Part shown: positions 27,526-43,128 of the stretch, piece by piece
Layout: each line of letters begins with the position of its first letter
Numbering within the stretch: the stretch's first letter is position 1
DNA from: Tolypeutes matacus
Taxonomy: Eukaryota; Chordata; Mammalia; Cingulata; Chlamyphoridae
Assembly (NCBI GenBank): GCA_026826555.1
Contig: JAKSZT010053837.1
Span: 1,722,891-1,786,890, forward strand
Length of the DNA: 64,000 nucleotides
Direction: 5' to 3'
Notes under the pieces: generated by a model
What the model saw: only the letters and a program-made list of their open reading frames with translations
What the model was told of the DNA's origin: nothing
Databases searched by the model: none
Made by a program: the position numbers and the translations under genes

Positions 27526-28073
27526 CTAAAATGAAGGAGGATAAAAACTGAACATGAGTAAGGTCTATAAAAATGCATGAACTAATTTTATTCAACATTA
27601 GGATTACAAATACCAATGGTTAAAAAGTCTGATTTAAAAATAACTTATGCCCTCTCATTCTCATAATAATTAGAAACACTTGATGAAGGGAAACGAATGT
27701 TCTCTACATGTAAATGCGTGCATTGAGAGCTGGCCTCAAACAAGGTCAATAATAACACCTCTCCCTGTTCCTGAATGGAAGTAGAGCTCTTTAAGATTGT
27801 AGGTTTACAATCTCTTGAGGATTTTAGAAAGAAAGGATTGTGGATAGTAAAGGGTGTGAAGCAGTCTGGATTAAACAATAGATTTGTTCAAAAGGAAACT
27901 CTGAACTCATTTTCTAGGGCATAAACACAAGGTATAGAAGTTATTTCATCTACTGGATGCAAGTGTTGTTAGAATCAAAACCATCAAAGCTAAAGAAGAA
28001 ATCTGTTTTTCTTAAGTAAGTTCCCAAATTTCACTAACTGAAAATAGGTATGGCAACAAGGAATTATCATTAC

Positions 28074-29620
28074 CATTTTTTTTTTTAACAAATCGATGTT
28101 ATTGGTACATATTAATAAAGCATAGATCCATCCAAAGTGTACAATCTAAGGTATTCAGTATAATCACATATTTGTGCATTCATCACTTCAATCATTCTTA
28201 GAGCACATTCATTATTCCAATAATACTAAACAAAAAACAAATAAACAAAACTCATCACCTCTCAATCTCTGTTTCCCCTGCCGTACATAGCTGCTATTTG
28301 TTTTCCTTCTAATATATTTTGGTATTTATATTTTGCAAAAATAGTCTTATACATACAGTATCACCAATCATTGTGTTTTAGATGAGGCTTTACCATCATA
28401 TACAGTACTATGTTGCAGTTTTTAGCTTTCTTTCTAGCAATATACATGTCCTTAGACTTTCCCTTTCAACCACTCATACCCATATAGTAGCTCTGCTAGC
28501 TACAAACACTATGATGTACTTTCACCATTTCTATTCATTTCCAAAGATTTCCAAACAACCTCTTTACCAATTCTGCACAGATTAAACCTTAGCTTTCCAT
28601 TCTCTACCCTCATTCTATGTTTTGGTGACCTATATTCTAATTAACTCCATGAGTTTACACAATACATCTAGTTCATAATAGCACAATCATACAGTATTTG
28701 TCCTTTTGTGTCTGGCTTGCTTCTTATGTTGTCATATGCTTCACGACGTCATTTCTTCTTACCACTGCATAATATTCCATCATGTGTATATACTACAATT
28801 TGGTTATCCATTCATCAGTTGATGGACACCTGGGTTGTTTCCAACTTTTGGCAACCGTGAATATTACCGCTATGAACATCACTGTGCAAATAAATGTCTG
28901 TTCGGGTCTCTGCTCTCAGTTCTTCTGGATATATACCTAATAACGGTATTGCTGGGTCACATGGCCAAGTCTATCTTCAGCTTCCTTCAGAACTGCCAAA
29001 CAGTCCTCCACAGTAGCTGTACCATTTCACATTCCACCAATAGTGAAAAAGTGTTCCTATCTTTCTACATCCTCTCCAAATTTACAGTTTTCTGAATTTT
29101 AATAGCAGTCAGTCTAATAGGTATGAAATGATATCGCACTGTTGTTTTGATTTGCATTTCCCTAATCGCGAATGATGTTGAACATTTTTTCATGTGTTTC
29201 TTTGCCATTTTATTTCTTCTTTGGACAATTGTCTTTTCAAGTCTTTTGCCCAATTTTTAATCAGGTAGTTTGCCTTTTTATTAAGTTGTATGATCTTTTT
29301 GTATATCATTGATATTAAACCCCTATCGGATATATGATTGCCAAATATTTTCTCCCGTTAATTCGGCTGCCTTTTCACCCTTCTGAAGTCAAAGTCCTTT
29401 GAGGTGCAAAAGTGCTGAATTTTGAGGAGGTCCCATTCATCTATTTTTTTCTTTTGTGGCTCATACTTTGGGTGTAAGGTTTAAGAAACTACCGCCTATG
29501 ACAAGATCTTGAAGATGTTTTCCTACATTTTCTTCTAGGAGTTTTATGGTTGTCACTTTTATATTTAGGTCCTTGATCCATTTTGAATTATTTTTTGTAA
29601 ATGTTGTGAGATAGAAGTCA
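28074..29620 (-). mobile_element. 5'-truncated L1 in LRP6 intron 20
   Basis: Minus-strand L1: poly-T at 28076-28086 marks the 3' end, a 700-base 3' UTR follows, then the ORF2 C-terminus from about 28.75 kb, with frames at 29065-29253 carrying '[10 protein letters not shown]'. It is cut near 29600. The 9-base duplication 'tatcattac' (28065-28073 and 29621-29629) flanks it. It lies in the sense orientation of LRP6 and its 3' UTR differs from those of the copies at 1.6 and 52 kb. Confidence 0.85.
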
Positions 29621-29629
29621 TATCATTAC

Positions 29630-30287
29630 TAGTTTTAAAACCACGTCTGTTTACTAAAGAGTTACACCCAGAATAAGATCCTCTTTTCAGAGGGCGTTTG
29701 CCTGGCACCTCCTTCTCCATATTCATTAAAAAAGGAAGACTTTTTTTTCCCCCTAAGGTACCAGAAAGCATAGAAAAGAAATCTGTATTTCCCTAAAACA
29801 AAACGGTCTACCCAAGTGTACAACTTAAAGAAATAAGCCCTAGCCACAGACAATATGTAAACAGAGGTGTGGCTATATTCTAATGAAATTTTATATGTAG
29901 AAGAAAAGAGAAGGGAAAAAAAAAAAAAAGAAAGAAAGAAATAAGCCCTAGTCCCACTGCATCACCTAAAGTTAGGAGAAAAATCTAAGAGGGTATGTCT
30001 CTCCTTTTTTATCACCCAGCTATTTCCAAATCTTTGTTTGAAAAAAGGAATGTTAAAGCATTTATTTTTTGGCCTTCTTTTATTCCTAGGTTCAAGATTA
30101 CTGGGGTCCACCTGGTGTGAACCTGAAGAACTTATGGTTTGTAACTTTTCACCAAATAACCGATCTACTTTCATTGGAGTGCCTTCAGAAGTCAGAAGGG
30201 CTTATAGCTTGTATGCATTATTTGCTTTATATCCTTAAGCAATTCTACCAAAACATATCTAAGGTCTTCTGTGTAAAGAAAAGATAC
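29630..30287. other. LRP6: LRP6 intron 20, unique segment
   Basis: No exon or named repeat was recognised; an A-rich stretch with GAAA repeats lies at about 29916-29941. Confidence 0.6.
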
Positions 30288-30301
30288 AAAAAGTAATAAA
30301 G

Positions 30302-30714
30302 GGGGGGGCAGATGTGGCTCAAATGGTTGGGCGTCTGTCTGCCATATGGAGGGACCTGGGTTCGATCCCCGGAACCTCCCAGTAAAATTAAAAATATATA
30401 TATAGAAGGCACATGGGCTGCCAGGCTCTGTGTGCTGGTGAGCCGCCAAGGCCCTGGGAGCCATGCAGTAAGATGATGACATAACAGGGGAGAGACAAGA
30501 CAAGATGCTCCGAAAGCTCTGAAAACCAGGAACCGAGGTGGCGCAGGTGGCAGAACACCTCTCTCCTACATCGGAGGTCTCCAGGATCGAATCCTGGTGA
30601 AGACTGGAGGAGAAGGATGAGAAGAGATGGCAGGAAACAGACAAAGAGAAATGCCCAGCAAATGGACACAAAAACAGCAAAATGCGGAAGGGGGAGATTT
30701 AAAATAGATAAAGT

Positions 30715-30740
<26 letters not shown>
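30302..30740 (+). mobile_element. Composite DAS SINE in LRP6 intron 20
   Basis: A short DAS monomer (30302-30405, head 'gatgtggctcaaatggttgg', tail with TA repeats) is fused to a different unit that has a second head near 30535 ('accgaggtggcgcaggtggc') and a B box ('aggatcgaatcctggtg'), ending in (AAAT)n and poly-A. One 14-base duplication 'aaaaagtaataaag' (30288-30301 and 30741-30754) surrounds everything. The 162-codon minus-strand frame across it is an artefact. Confidence 0.9.
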
Positions 30741-30745
<5 letters not shown>

Positions 30746-30866
30746 GTAATAAAGAACACTTGTTCTTATAATTTTTAAAATCCAAAGTAGCCTAGTTTGA
30801 AATAGATCCTGTTTCCATAATGGAAATTTGACAGTCTTGCCAGGAACTAATAAGACTTGATTCTCA

Positions 30867-31238
<372 letters not shown>

Positions 31239-31744
31239 TTATGAATACACATAGACTACACCCCATGTATATACAGGTTAAATGTCATCATTAGGAATCT
31301 AAATGAATTAACCTTAAGAGAAGGTGGAAATAAAACTACAGATTGGAAAGTATACCTTGTCGAGCAAATTGATAGAAACAAACATGGTAAGTGAAAAAGA
31401 GATTTAAACACCATTAAGAAACTTAAAAAAAAAAAAAAAAAAAAAACCCAGATATAGATAAAATGTATCCTATTTTATTCTGTGTAGTATTAAAAAATCA
31501 AGAGGTTATTTTGGAACAGTAGGGAAAATTTTAGGGCCAAACGGGAGAGACCGAGAAAAGTAAATGTTTTACCTGGAATGGTGAAGAAGCCAAAAGCAAC
31601 TCTGAGTATATAATGGGTTTTAGATTTGAATAGTGTGGCATTTAGGCCTAGTGAAGGGAAATTAGAAGCTAAAGATGAGCCTTAGTTCTCAGGCCCAATA
31701 TACTGCTGCCTTCAGACAGTCCCATCTATATGTATTTTTCCAAA

Positions 31745-31970
31745 GGTGCCTATTAATTCCTTTTCTGCTTTTGATCAGGATAGGTCCTCTGCCTTGAATG
31801 CAATTTCTCCACATATCTGCATAATGAATACTACCACTGATCAACACTCAATCTTAAGCACCACTTCCTCAAAGAAGGCTTCCTTGATCAACCCCATCTC
31901 TATTCCTAAAGATGAGATCACGCCGTTGTGCCACTACTTGTATAGATCTTTATTAGAGCACTTATGATGA
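31745..31970 (+). mobile_element. L2-like fragment
   Basis: Text near 31860-31970 ('cttcctcaaagaaggcttccttgatc', 'gttgtgccactacttgtatag') follows the order of the L2 3' region. It is strongly diverged; edges are approximate. Confidence 0.5.
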
Positions 31971-31974
31971 TCAC

Positions 31975-32190
31975 TTCTTATATTCTATTACCAGTATGAG
32001 CCAGGATAGTGTTTTATATACATTAAATCATTAAATTTTCTCATAACCACCAAGCTAAGTATTATTATATTCATTTTAAAGATAAGAAAACTAAGATTTA
32101 GCAAGAACAAATAATTTGCCTATAAGGGGAGAAGCTAGTATTCAAATTCAAATCTGTCTGGCTCTACAAATCACTCTTCTACTATCTTAA
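31975..32190 (-). mobile_element. MIR SINE
   Basis: The minus-strand MIR core is visible as 'ttcattttaaagataagaaaactaag' near 32070, followed by the conserved 'aaataatttgcctata' and 'ggagaagctagtattcaaattcaaa'. An ancient, diverged copy. Confidence 0.65.
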
Positions 32191-32224
32191 CCATAGAGAA
32201 CTTAGAGAAACTTGGTGCAGATAC

Positions 32225-32305
32225 ATGTATTGTCAGCTGACAGCAGAGTGTCTAGCATACAGCAGGTATTCAGTAAATGCTTACGTGGAATAAATGAATA
32301 GATTC
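32225..32305 (+). mobile_element. L2 3' end fragment
   Basis: 'agagtgtctagcatacagcaggtattcagtaaatgc' near 32245 and 'aataaatgaat' match the terminal segment of L2. Confidence 0.55.
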
Positions 32306-32956
32306 TAAAAGTCTTATTGAATATACCACTTGAAAGAGTACTTCAATGACCCCATCTAAACTCCAACAAACCAGTTTCAACAAGTTAGAGCTGGCTTATG
32401 CTTAATTTCATTCAGAATTAAGTTTAGCAATTTGGAATATATTATATGTTAGGGCATTGGTCAAATGCCCTTCAAAAACCTTGAAGAAACAACAGGCTGT
32501 TATATAATCTCCAGCTAAGAGTTCCTAAGGCTTAGGGGTATATGTTTGCTGAAGTATCCTCAGGTTACATTTTAAGAAAGCTCTTAAAGTCTTCTAGCCA
32601 TTAAGAAAGTGGTGGAAACCAATCAAGGAAATAATGGGAGAAAGTTGAACATAGATTAATATTCATAAACTCTAGGTTTAGACCACCAATTGATTTCCAT
32701 ATATCTAAATTGTTTGAGAACTTCCTAACTTTGGTTGCGACAGAGCAGTCTTTTTTGGTGCTCTACCACATGTTTTTGTAAAGATTTTCAATGCATAAGG
32801 GAGATGTCTTTAATGATTAAAAACAAGACATACAAAAATATCCTTGATACAAGAAACTAGGTTAATATTAACTCTTGTTTCTAAATGAGGAAAAAAAGAA
32901 AGGAAAAAGTTGTTTATAAATTCTCCCTTAAGAGTAATTTACAAGAATTTAGACTA

Positions 32957-33109
<153 letters not shown>

Positions 33110-33524
33110 TTACCATCATGTAAAGCCAAACTCTGGCAACAGTCAAAAAGTGCTTTCTGGGTGCAAATGAAAACCAAATTAAACTTTTAGATATAACTTA
33201 AAATTATTCTCTGGTGAATTCCAGTGGCAAACTTTTTTTTTTTTTTTTAAAGATGGAATAAGGGATCCAGCAGGAAATATCCTATTTTGTTCTTTATATT
33301 AAACATCTTCTTTCAATAATACTTCTGTTTATTACCCTAAAGAGTTCTAGAGAGAATTTTGGTTCTTTTCTTAAAAAAAAAAAAAAAAAAAAAAAACAAC
33401 ATGTTAAAGGTCAGTGGGGGAAAGAGGAGAATATGAAATATTTTAGATTGCAATAAATAAAACCACTGATTCAGAGAACACTGAAAATAGAAAATGTATT
33501 TACATACTGAAGGCCTAATCTTTT

Positions 33525-33735
33525 GTTTCTAGTTCTCAATAAAGAACCCTATTGTAAACAATGGACTACAGTTAATAATAATAAAATTATAAAAATGTTC
33601 TCTCATGAATTATAACAAATATGTAACAAATATACTACACTAATGCAAGATGTTAATAATAGGGTGGTATAAGGGAACTGTATTTTATGCATGATTTTTC
33701 TGTAAACCAACAACTTCTCTAATTAAAGGAAAAAA
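33525..33735 (+). mobile_element. L1 3' UTR fragment in intron 18
   Basis: Text such as 'gaaccctattgtaaacaatggac', 'taatagggtggtataagggaactg' and 'gtaaaccaacaacttctctaa' closely matches the L1 3' UTR near 1300-1650 and 38300-38500. Only about 210 bases are present, so it is a very short 5'-truncated insertion. A poly-A run at 33374-33396 nearby is separate. Confidence 0.75.
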
Positions 33736-33847
33736 CTTATGAATTTTTTTAAACCTAGACATGTGAAGTGAATTAAAGCAACAATTTGGAACATGCTATT
33801 GTGTTCAGACATGCTATGGCCAAATGTACCTGAAAACCCCAAATCTA

Positions 33848-34213
<366 letters not shown>

Positions 34214-34517
34214 TTAGTCACACAGAGATATAAACACATACTCAAAAATGAGATTTAATAATTAACATATACAAAACACTTTATAATAGAATTTGTAAAC
34301 TACCTCATCTAATCACAGAAGAAATTTTTATATTACTTCATTTAGATTCACTAACCTGCCTAACTATAAGGCAAGGTTTTTATTATATTATAATTCAAAT
34401 AACATTATTATATTTGCAATCCATTACAATCTCACAGACAACCTACGAATAATCACTATAATTATACACCACCAAATATATTAAAGTTAGCTTAGAATTT
34501 GTAAGTAAGCTAGCCCT

Positions 34518-35895
34518 CAGGTTCTAAAGAGTGGTCCACACACCCCTGGGAGTCCCTGAGACCACTTTCAGGGGACCTACAAGGTCAGAACTATTTTTTG
34601 GAATACTACTAAGATCCTGTTTGCTTTTCTCACTATATTTGTACTGTTGCTGAAAAAAGAATGGTGGGTAAAACTGCTGGCATCTTACCAAGGCTCAAGG
34701 CAGTTGTACCAAACTATACTAGTTGTCAATATATTCTACACAGCTACACACTCACTTAAGAAAAAAAAAAAAAGCCAGTTTCACTTAAGAATGCCCGTGA
34801 TGATTCAGTAAAAAATTATGTTAATTATCACTTGAGTACATGTATTATCAATATTCTGTGTGATGAATTGGGTAGTATACATAAAATTCATGTTGCATAC
34901 CTAATTTAATGGTTTCTTAAGGGAAAGCATTTGTTTGAGTTGCAAGCTCAACTAGCTGCTTTTATTCATGGACACAATTTTTACTTGAAAGAACGACTGA
35001 CAGATACATTATGGCTTTTTACACTTGGATATTTCTATAAAATGAACCAAATGAGCCTGTTACTTCAAGGAAGACAATGAATAGTATTTGTGGCAAATGG
35101 CAACATTCAAGTTTTCATGCAGAAATTAGAATTTTGGAAAACTTAGATCCATCACTGTGAGTTTAAGAGATTCCAATACTCAAAGATTCTTCTGATGAGA
35201 CTGTTGGTGATATTATGAATATATTTTTAAAAGAATAATCTATAATGAAATGTGTCCAAATTTGAAGATCTGGGGATTTCTGGATGCAATTCTAGTAGTT
35301 CTAAATTACAAAATCATGCATGGGTAAAAGATCTTTTCAGAGCACAAAGTAGATCAATGGATTTTAATATAAAAGAGTATGGAAAGTTCATCTATATGGT
35401 TTTAAGTTCCACATGTCAACTAAGCCTTTAGGAAACCATCACAGAGTCAAGATTTGGTTTATCATCCAAGATGAATGACCATAATTATTTGAAAAAGGCT
35501 ATTATTATAGTCCTCTGTTTTCTAACAACAGATCTCTATGAGGTTTAATTTTCTTCATATATTTCAACCAAAACTACATATTACAACTGACTAAATGCAG
35601 AAGTGGTCATTACCGAGAATTAAAAAGATAAATAAAAGCAATACCATTCTAATTTTTTTGCTTTAAAAACCAGTTATTTTTCTTAACATGTTTCATTTAT
35701 GAAAACATGTAATGGGTTAATTATTGCTATTTTTCATAATTTTTTAAGTTCTTGGCTTTAAATTCTAATAACAGTAAATATCACTCATATATATATAACA
35801 GTAAATATAACTCACATTAACAAAAGCACTTTAGAGTCCTTGATAATTTTTTAAAATGTAAAAATATCCTGAAACCCTAAAGTTTGAGAACCACA
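34518..35895 (+). mobile_element. hAT (Charlie-like) DNA transposon fossil in intron 17
   Basis: The left end 'ggttctaaagagtggtccac' with 'cccctgggagtccctgagacc', and the right end 'cctaaagtttgagaaccac' (reverse complement begins 'gtggttctcaaac'), are typical of hAT-Charlie elements with GGTTCTCAA-type inverted ends. The roughly 1.3 kb between contain a heavily decayed frame consistent with transposase remains but too broken to name domains. Subfamily was not assigned. Confidence 0.6.
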
Positions 35896-35899
35896 ATTC

Positions 35900-36055
35900 A
35901 AGCCCAAGTTCCTTTTTTACAGATAAGGAAACTGAGGCTCAGAGAGGCTAAATGACTGCCCAAGATCACAGAGCTTGCTATAAACAAAGACCGGATTAGA
36001 AGGGCAGTGTCCTTACTCTTAATCCATTGCTTTTACTATCACACAGGCTCACTGA
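35900..36055 (-). mobile_element. MIR SINE
   Basis: Minus-strand MIR core is very clear: 'ttttacagataaggaaactgaggctcagagagg', then 'gcccaagatcacagagctt'. It immediately follows the hAT element. Confidence 0.85.
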
Positions 36056-36479
36056 TTTCTTTTTAAAATCTTCCTGTTAGTAAATTCTCTAGAGAATATA
36101 ACTTTATTAAATGACCATGGATCAGAAAACCCAGCATCTTTAAAACAGAATACTGCTGATTACAGGTAAACATTTTACATGGGACTATGAGGAATTATTT
36201 ACTGAGAGTCTACTGAGATGTGGAGAATAAAAATAGATATGATCCAGGTCCTTAAAGAGCTTTTAATTTGGTTAGATGTGGGAAGAGACTAATGAATACA
36301 AAACATAATAACATTACTCTGAACTGCATGTCATACAAACTGCGTGGTAAAAGTGCTGCAATTCAAAGAAAAGGGAGGACATATAATAGTAGTTAAAGGT
36401 TTCATAGTTTAGGAAGAAACTAGCTGCACCTTGAAAAATGAGTAAGATTTAGAATGGATGTGCAAGAAGAAATATACAT

Positions 36480-38515
36480 CCCTGAAAGAACATTCCATGT
36501 TCATGGATTAAAAGACTAAATATCACTAAGATGGCAATTCTACCCAAATTGATATACAGAGTAATGCAATCCCAATAAAAATTCCACCAGCATTTTTTAA
36601 AGAAATGGAAAACACAATTATTAAATTTATTTGGAAGGGTAAGAGGTCCTGAATAGCCAGAAACATCTTAAAAAGGAAGAGGGAGGTTGGAGCTATCTTG
36701 GTAAAAACTGCATGGTACTGGCATAAAGACAGACACATAGACCAACAGAACCAAACTGATGGTTCAGAAACAGACCCTTCATGTCAATGGTCAAGTGAGT
36801 TTTACAAGCCTGTCAAACTGACCAAGCTGGGGCAGAACAGCCTATTCAACAAATGGTGCTAGGAGAACTAGATATCCATAGTCAAAAGAAAGAGGATGCC
36901 TATCTAACACCTTATAAAAAAATTAACTCAAAATGGATCAAGGACCTAACTATAATATCTACAACCATAAAGCTCCTACAAGAAAACATAGGGAAACATC
37001 TTCAAGACCTGATGGTAGGAAGAGGATTCTTAAATCTTACACCAAAAGCAATAACAATGAAAGAAAATATGGATAAAAGGGACCTCTTCAAACAAACACT
37101 TTTGAGATTAAAAGGACTTTGTCAAGAAGATGAAAAGGCAGCCCATTCAATGGGAGAAAATATTTGGAAACCACATATCCAGTAGGGGTTTGATTTCCAT
37201 TCTATATAAAGAAATCATACAACTCAACAATAAAAGAGCAAGCAATTCAATTTAAAAATGGGCAAAAGACAGACATTTTTCCAAAGTGGAAATACAAATG
37301 GCCAAAAAGCACATGAAAAAATGTTCAGTATACCACTAGTTATTAGGAAAATGCAAATCAAAACAACAATGAGATATCATCTCACATGGCACAGAATGGC
37401 CATTATGAAAATAACAAAAAACAATAAGCACTGGAGAGGATGTGGAGAAATAGGAGATCTCTTTCACTGTTGGTGAGAATGTAAAACGGTGCAGCCTGTG
37501 TGGAAGACGGTTTGGAGGTTCCTCAGGAAGCTAAATATAGAGCTGCCTTATGGTCCAGTAATTCCTATACTAGGACTATAACCAGAAGAACTGAAAACTG
37601 TCACATGAACAGACACCTGCACAATGATGTTCATAGCGATGTTATTCACAATTGCCAAAAGATGGAAACAACCCAAGTGTCCATCAATTGATGAATGGAT
37701 AAACATATAATGGAATACTATGCTGCTGTAAAAAGAAATGGAAACAGGACACATATGATAACATGGATGAACCTGAAAACATTATGCTAAGTGAAATAAG
37801 CCAGACAAAAAAGGACAAATATTGCATGGTCTCACTAATATGAACTAAATAATAAACACATGGAATTAAAACCTAGAGTATAGGTTATTAGGTGATAAGA
37901 GGAGGGCTAAGAAGGAATACTGATGCTTAATGTATGTATAAGTTTTAATTAACTTGACTGTAAGTATGGAAATGGATAGAGTTGATGGTAACATTATAAT
38001 GGGTAGAACTAATACAGCTGTTTTATAAATGGGATTGTGGCTGAACAGGGTAGGCTATGGATGCAAATGTCAATTGAAAGAAAGCTAGAGAATAATCTAG
38101 GGACTGAATAACACAGTGAATACAGAGTGGATAAGAATTGTGGTTAATAAGTACAAATAGAAGAATGTCCTTCTACGAACTAGAACAAATACACATCACT
38201 ATTACAAGGTGGTAAGAATGTAGAGAGGCATGGAAAAAATATAATTAATGTAACCTACAGACTATAGTTAACAGCAATACTGTAATATTCTTCCATCAAT
38301 ACCAAACACGTACTGTGTTAATAATAGGGTGGTATGGAAGAAATTTACCAAATGTACGCTACAGACCATAGTTAGTGGTAATAGTCTGATGATGATATCT
38401 CATAATCTGTTACATATGTTCCACAACAATGCAGTGTGTTGGTGGAGGGGATGTTGTATGGGAATTCCACATGATTGTTTTATCAGTTCACAACCTCTCT
38501 GATAAAATATATATA
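36480..38515 (+). mobile_element. 5'-truncated L1 in intron 17
   Basis: Plus-strand L1 starting in ORF2. Frames at 36853-37185 and 37258-37476 carry the C-terminal ORF2 text ('[11 protein letters not shown]'-like, '[15 protein letters not shown]'). A long 3' UTR (about 37.9-38.5 kb) ends with 'cagttcacaacctctctgataaaatat'. It is antisense to LRP6. Frameshifts and stops make it inactive. Its 3' UTR is of the same kind as the one ending near 1660. Confidence 0.85.
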
Positions 38516-38739
38516 TACATAACCTGAACTATTCCAGGTAAAGTCACAGAGGCAAAACAAAACAGACATATCATAGTGATCAAACTCTGAAGAGCCAAAC
38601 AAAACTAAAATAAGCAAGTTGGGAAGAAATAAAAATGAGATGGATAGGTAGGAGAGGCTCAAATGAAAACACATTTTGAAGGTCAGGCTGAAGAATTTAG
38701 ATTTTGTATTTCATTTCTCTCCATTACAAAAAGCAATTA

Positions 38740-39260
38740 AATAACAAAAAGACTTGTACACAACTATTCACTGCAGTTTTATTCTTAATATAAAATTGAA
38801 AACTCAAATGTCCCTTAAAAAAAGAATTTTGATTTATTCATGCAATGAAATACTCCTCAGCCACTCAACTATTAACAGCTGAATCTCAAAAATACTCATA
38901 TATATATATAAATAATCTAGACCCAAAAAGAGGACATATGTGCCATGATTCCATTCATATGAAGTTCAAGAACAGGCATGCTAATCTATGGAGATTAAAA
39001 ATCAGAAAAATGATTAATTCTGGATGAGGAAAACTGACTGGTAAAGAGAGAACTTTTTCCACCTCACACCCTCCAAGCCTAATGGAGGAGGTTCTTTCTT
39101 TCCTTTCCTTCTTTCTTCCTTTTCTTTTCTTTTCTCTTTTTTTAAAAAACATATATAGAAGAAAATAAATGCACTTTACCCACTCAAAAAAAAAGACAGA
39201 ACTTTCTTGGGTGATAGGAACATTCTATATCTTGATTTGGATGTTAGTAATACAGTTATA
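38740..39260 (+). mobile_element. Older L1 3' fragment
   Basis: Diverged ORF2-end and 3' UTR text ('caactattcactgcagttttattcttaatataaaattg', 'atgattccattcatatgaagttcaag'). A TA microsatellite (38901-38912) and a pyrimidine/purine-rich segment near 39095-39145 interrupt it. Confidence 0.6.
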
Positions 39261-39493
39261 TATGGTCTATCAAAACTCGCTGACTATCCATTTAATTCAT
39301 ATGTTAAAAAATCACTAAATGTGCAAGCAAAAACTAAAATCAAAGGCCTTTTAAAAGGGCATTTTCTAAATGGAAAGTGATACCTTTGATTCAGTTTTAT
39401 CCATGTTATCATTATATAAAGGAAAATTTTAGTCCGACTTGATGAGGATAGGACTTGCCTTATTAGAGTAACATCTAGCACCTGTTTATTTTT

Positions 39494-39684
39494 TTATTTT
39501 TTTATTTTTTTTTAAAGATTTTATTTATTTATTCATTTATCACCCCCTTGCTGCCTGTGCTCGCCGGGTCAGCCAACCACGCTGCGAGGGCGGGCCTGCC
39601 CTCACCAGGAGGCCCCGGGAACCGAACCCAGGGCCTCCCATATGGTAAACGGGAGCCCTACTGATTGAGCCACAGCCGCTTCCC
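39494..39684 (-). mobile_element. DAS SINE, long type
   Basis: Reverse-complement copy: poly-T, 'aaagattttatttatttattcattt', 'gcctgtgctcgccgggtcagcc', 'ccaggaggccccgggaaccgaaccc' and the head 'tgagccacagccgcttccc'. Flanked by 'acctgtttattttt' on both sides (39480-39493 and 39685-39698). Confidence 0.94.
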
Positions 39685-40028
39685 ACCTGTTTATTTTTGA
39701 CACTTCAAGAACTAGCGCTTAACTTTTTCAGTGCACATATCTAATCTCCCCATCTAATTGTAAACTCCCTCTAAATATATTCAAATTCCCTGCAGTTCCA
39801 GCAGAGTGCCTCAAAACTGCTCGATAATATTATTTATTATTTTAAAAACTTAAATGCTTAAAAAGTAGTTTGCTTATAATCCCACCTTATCTTTGATTTT
39901 TATATTTTGAGTGTGTAGTCCCTTTTGATCTCAGTTCACAGAAATATGTATTTTATATAGTTGTCATCATAGTAGAAAACACAATTTTAATTGACCCTTT
40001 TTAACTTCAGCCAACTTTTTTTCCCCCT

Positions 40029-40213
40029 GCTCCCCTGGGTTGGCTTCCTCATCTGTTTGCTTGTTGTTTGCTAGTTTGTTTTTGTTCATTGTCTGCTTGT
40101 TGTTTTTGCTCATTGTCTACTCATTGTTTGTTTGTTTTTTCTTTAGGAGGCACCAGAAACTGAACCTGGGACCTCCCACGTGGGAGGCAGGTGCTCAACT
40201 GCTTGAGCCACAT
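40029..40213 (-). mobile_element. Diverged DAS-type SINE
   Basis: Head 'gagccacatctgctccccc' and B-box complement 'gaaactgaacctgggacctccc' at the right end, with a long tail region rich in 'tttgcttgttgtttgc' repeats on the left. The possible duplication 'ttcagccaac/ttcaggcaac' has one mismatch, which suggests an older insertion. Edges are approximate. Confidence 0.8.
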
Positions 40214-42669
<2,456 letters not shown>

Positions 42670-43128
42670 GGTTTGGAGCTATGCACCCCAGAAAAACATG
42701 TTCTTAAACGTAATCATTCCTGTGGGTGAGACCCATTGTAATTAGGACCTTTTGATGTGTAATGAGGACCAGTTATGGTGTGGCCCAACTCAAATGAGGA
42801 TGGGTCAATCCTATTACTGAGGTCCTTTACAAGCAGAATGAAATTCACAGAGAGGAAGAGAGAAAGCCACGGGAAGCAAGAAGCTGAAGGTCAACGGAAC
42901 CTGGAAGAGAAGGGAAAGGCTGCCATGTGCACTGCCCTGTGACAGAAAAGCTAAGGACTAAGAATCACTGGAAGCTAGCCCCAGAATGCCCCAGTCTTCC
43001 AGAAGAAAGCATAGCCATGATGATGCCTTGACTTTGGGCTTCTCCTAGCTCAAAACCGTGAGCCAGTAACTTTTCATTGCTTAAGCCAACCCATTGCACG
43101 GTATTTGCTTACACAGGCAAAGAAACTA
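42670..43128 (+). mobile_element. LTR-like interspersed repeat in intron 16
   Basis: About 460 bases that read as a mobile unit: start 'tgtggtttggagctatgcacccc', middle 'ggtgtggcccaactcaa' and 'caagcagaatgaaattcac', end 'aagccaacccattgcacggtatttg' and 'ggcaaagaaactaaaat'. The end shares 'ccaaccca' and 'ggtatt' with the element at 9587-12236, so the two may be related MaLR-type LTRs. No viral gene is present. Family not confirmed. Confidence 0.5.

Noticed and set aside
30192..30680. Open frame of 162 codons on the minus strand
   Set aside because: It runs across the composite DAS SINE (30302-30740); the translation is SINE sequence with no domain.
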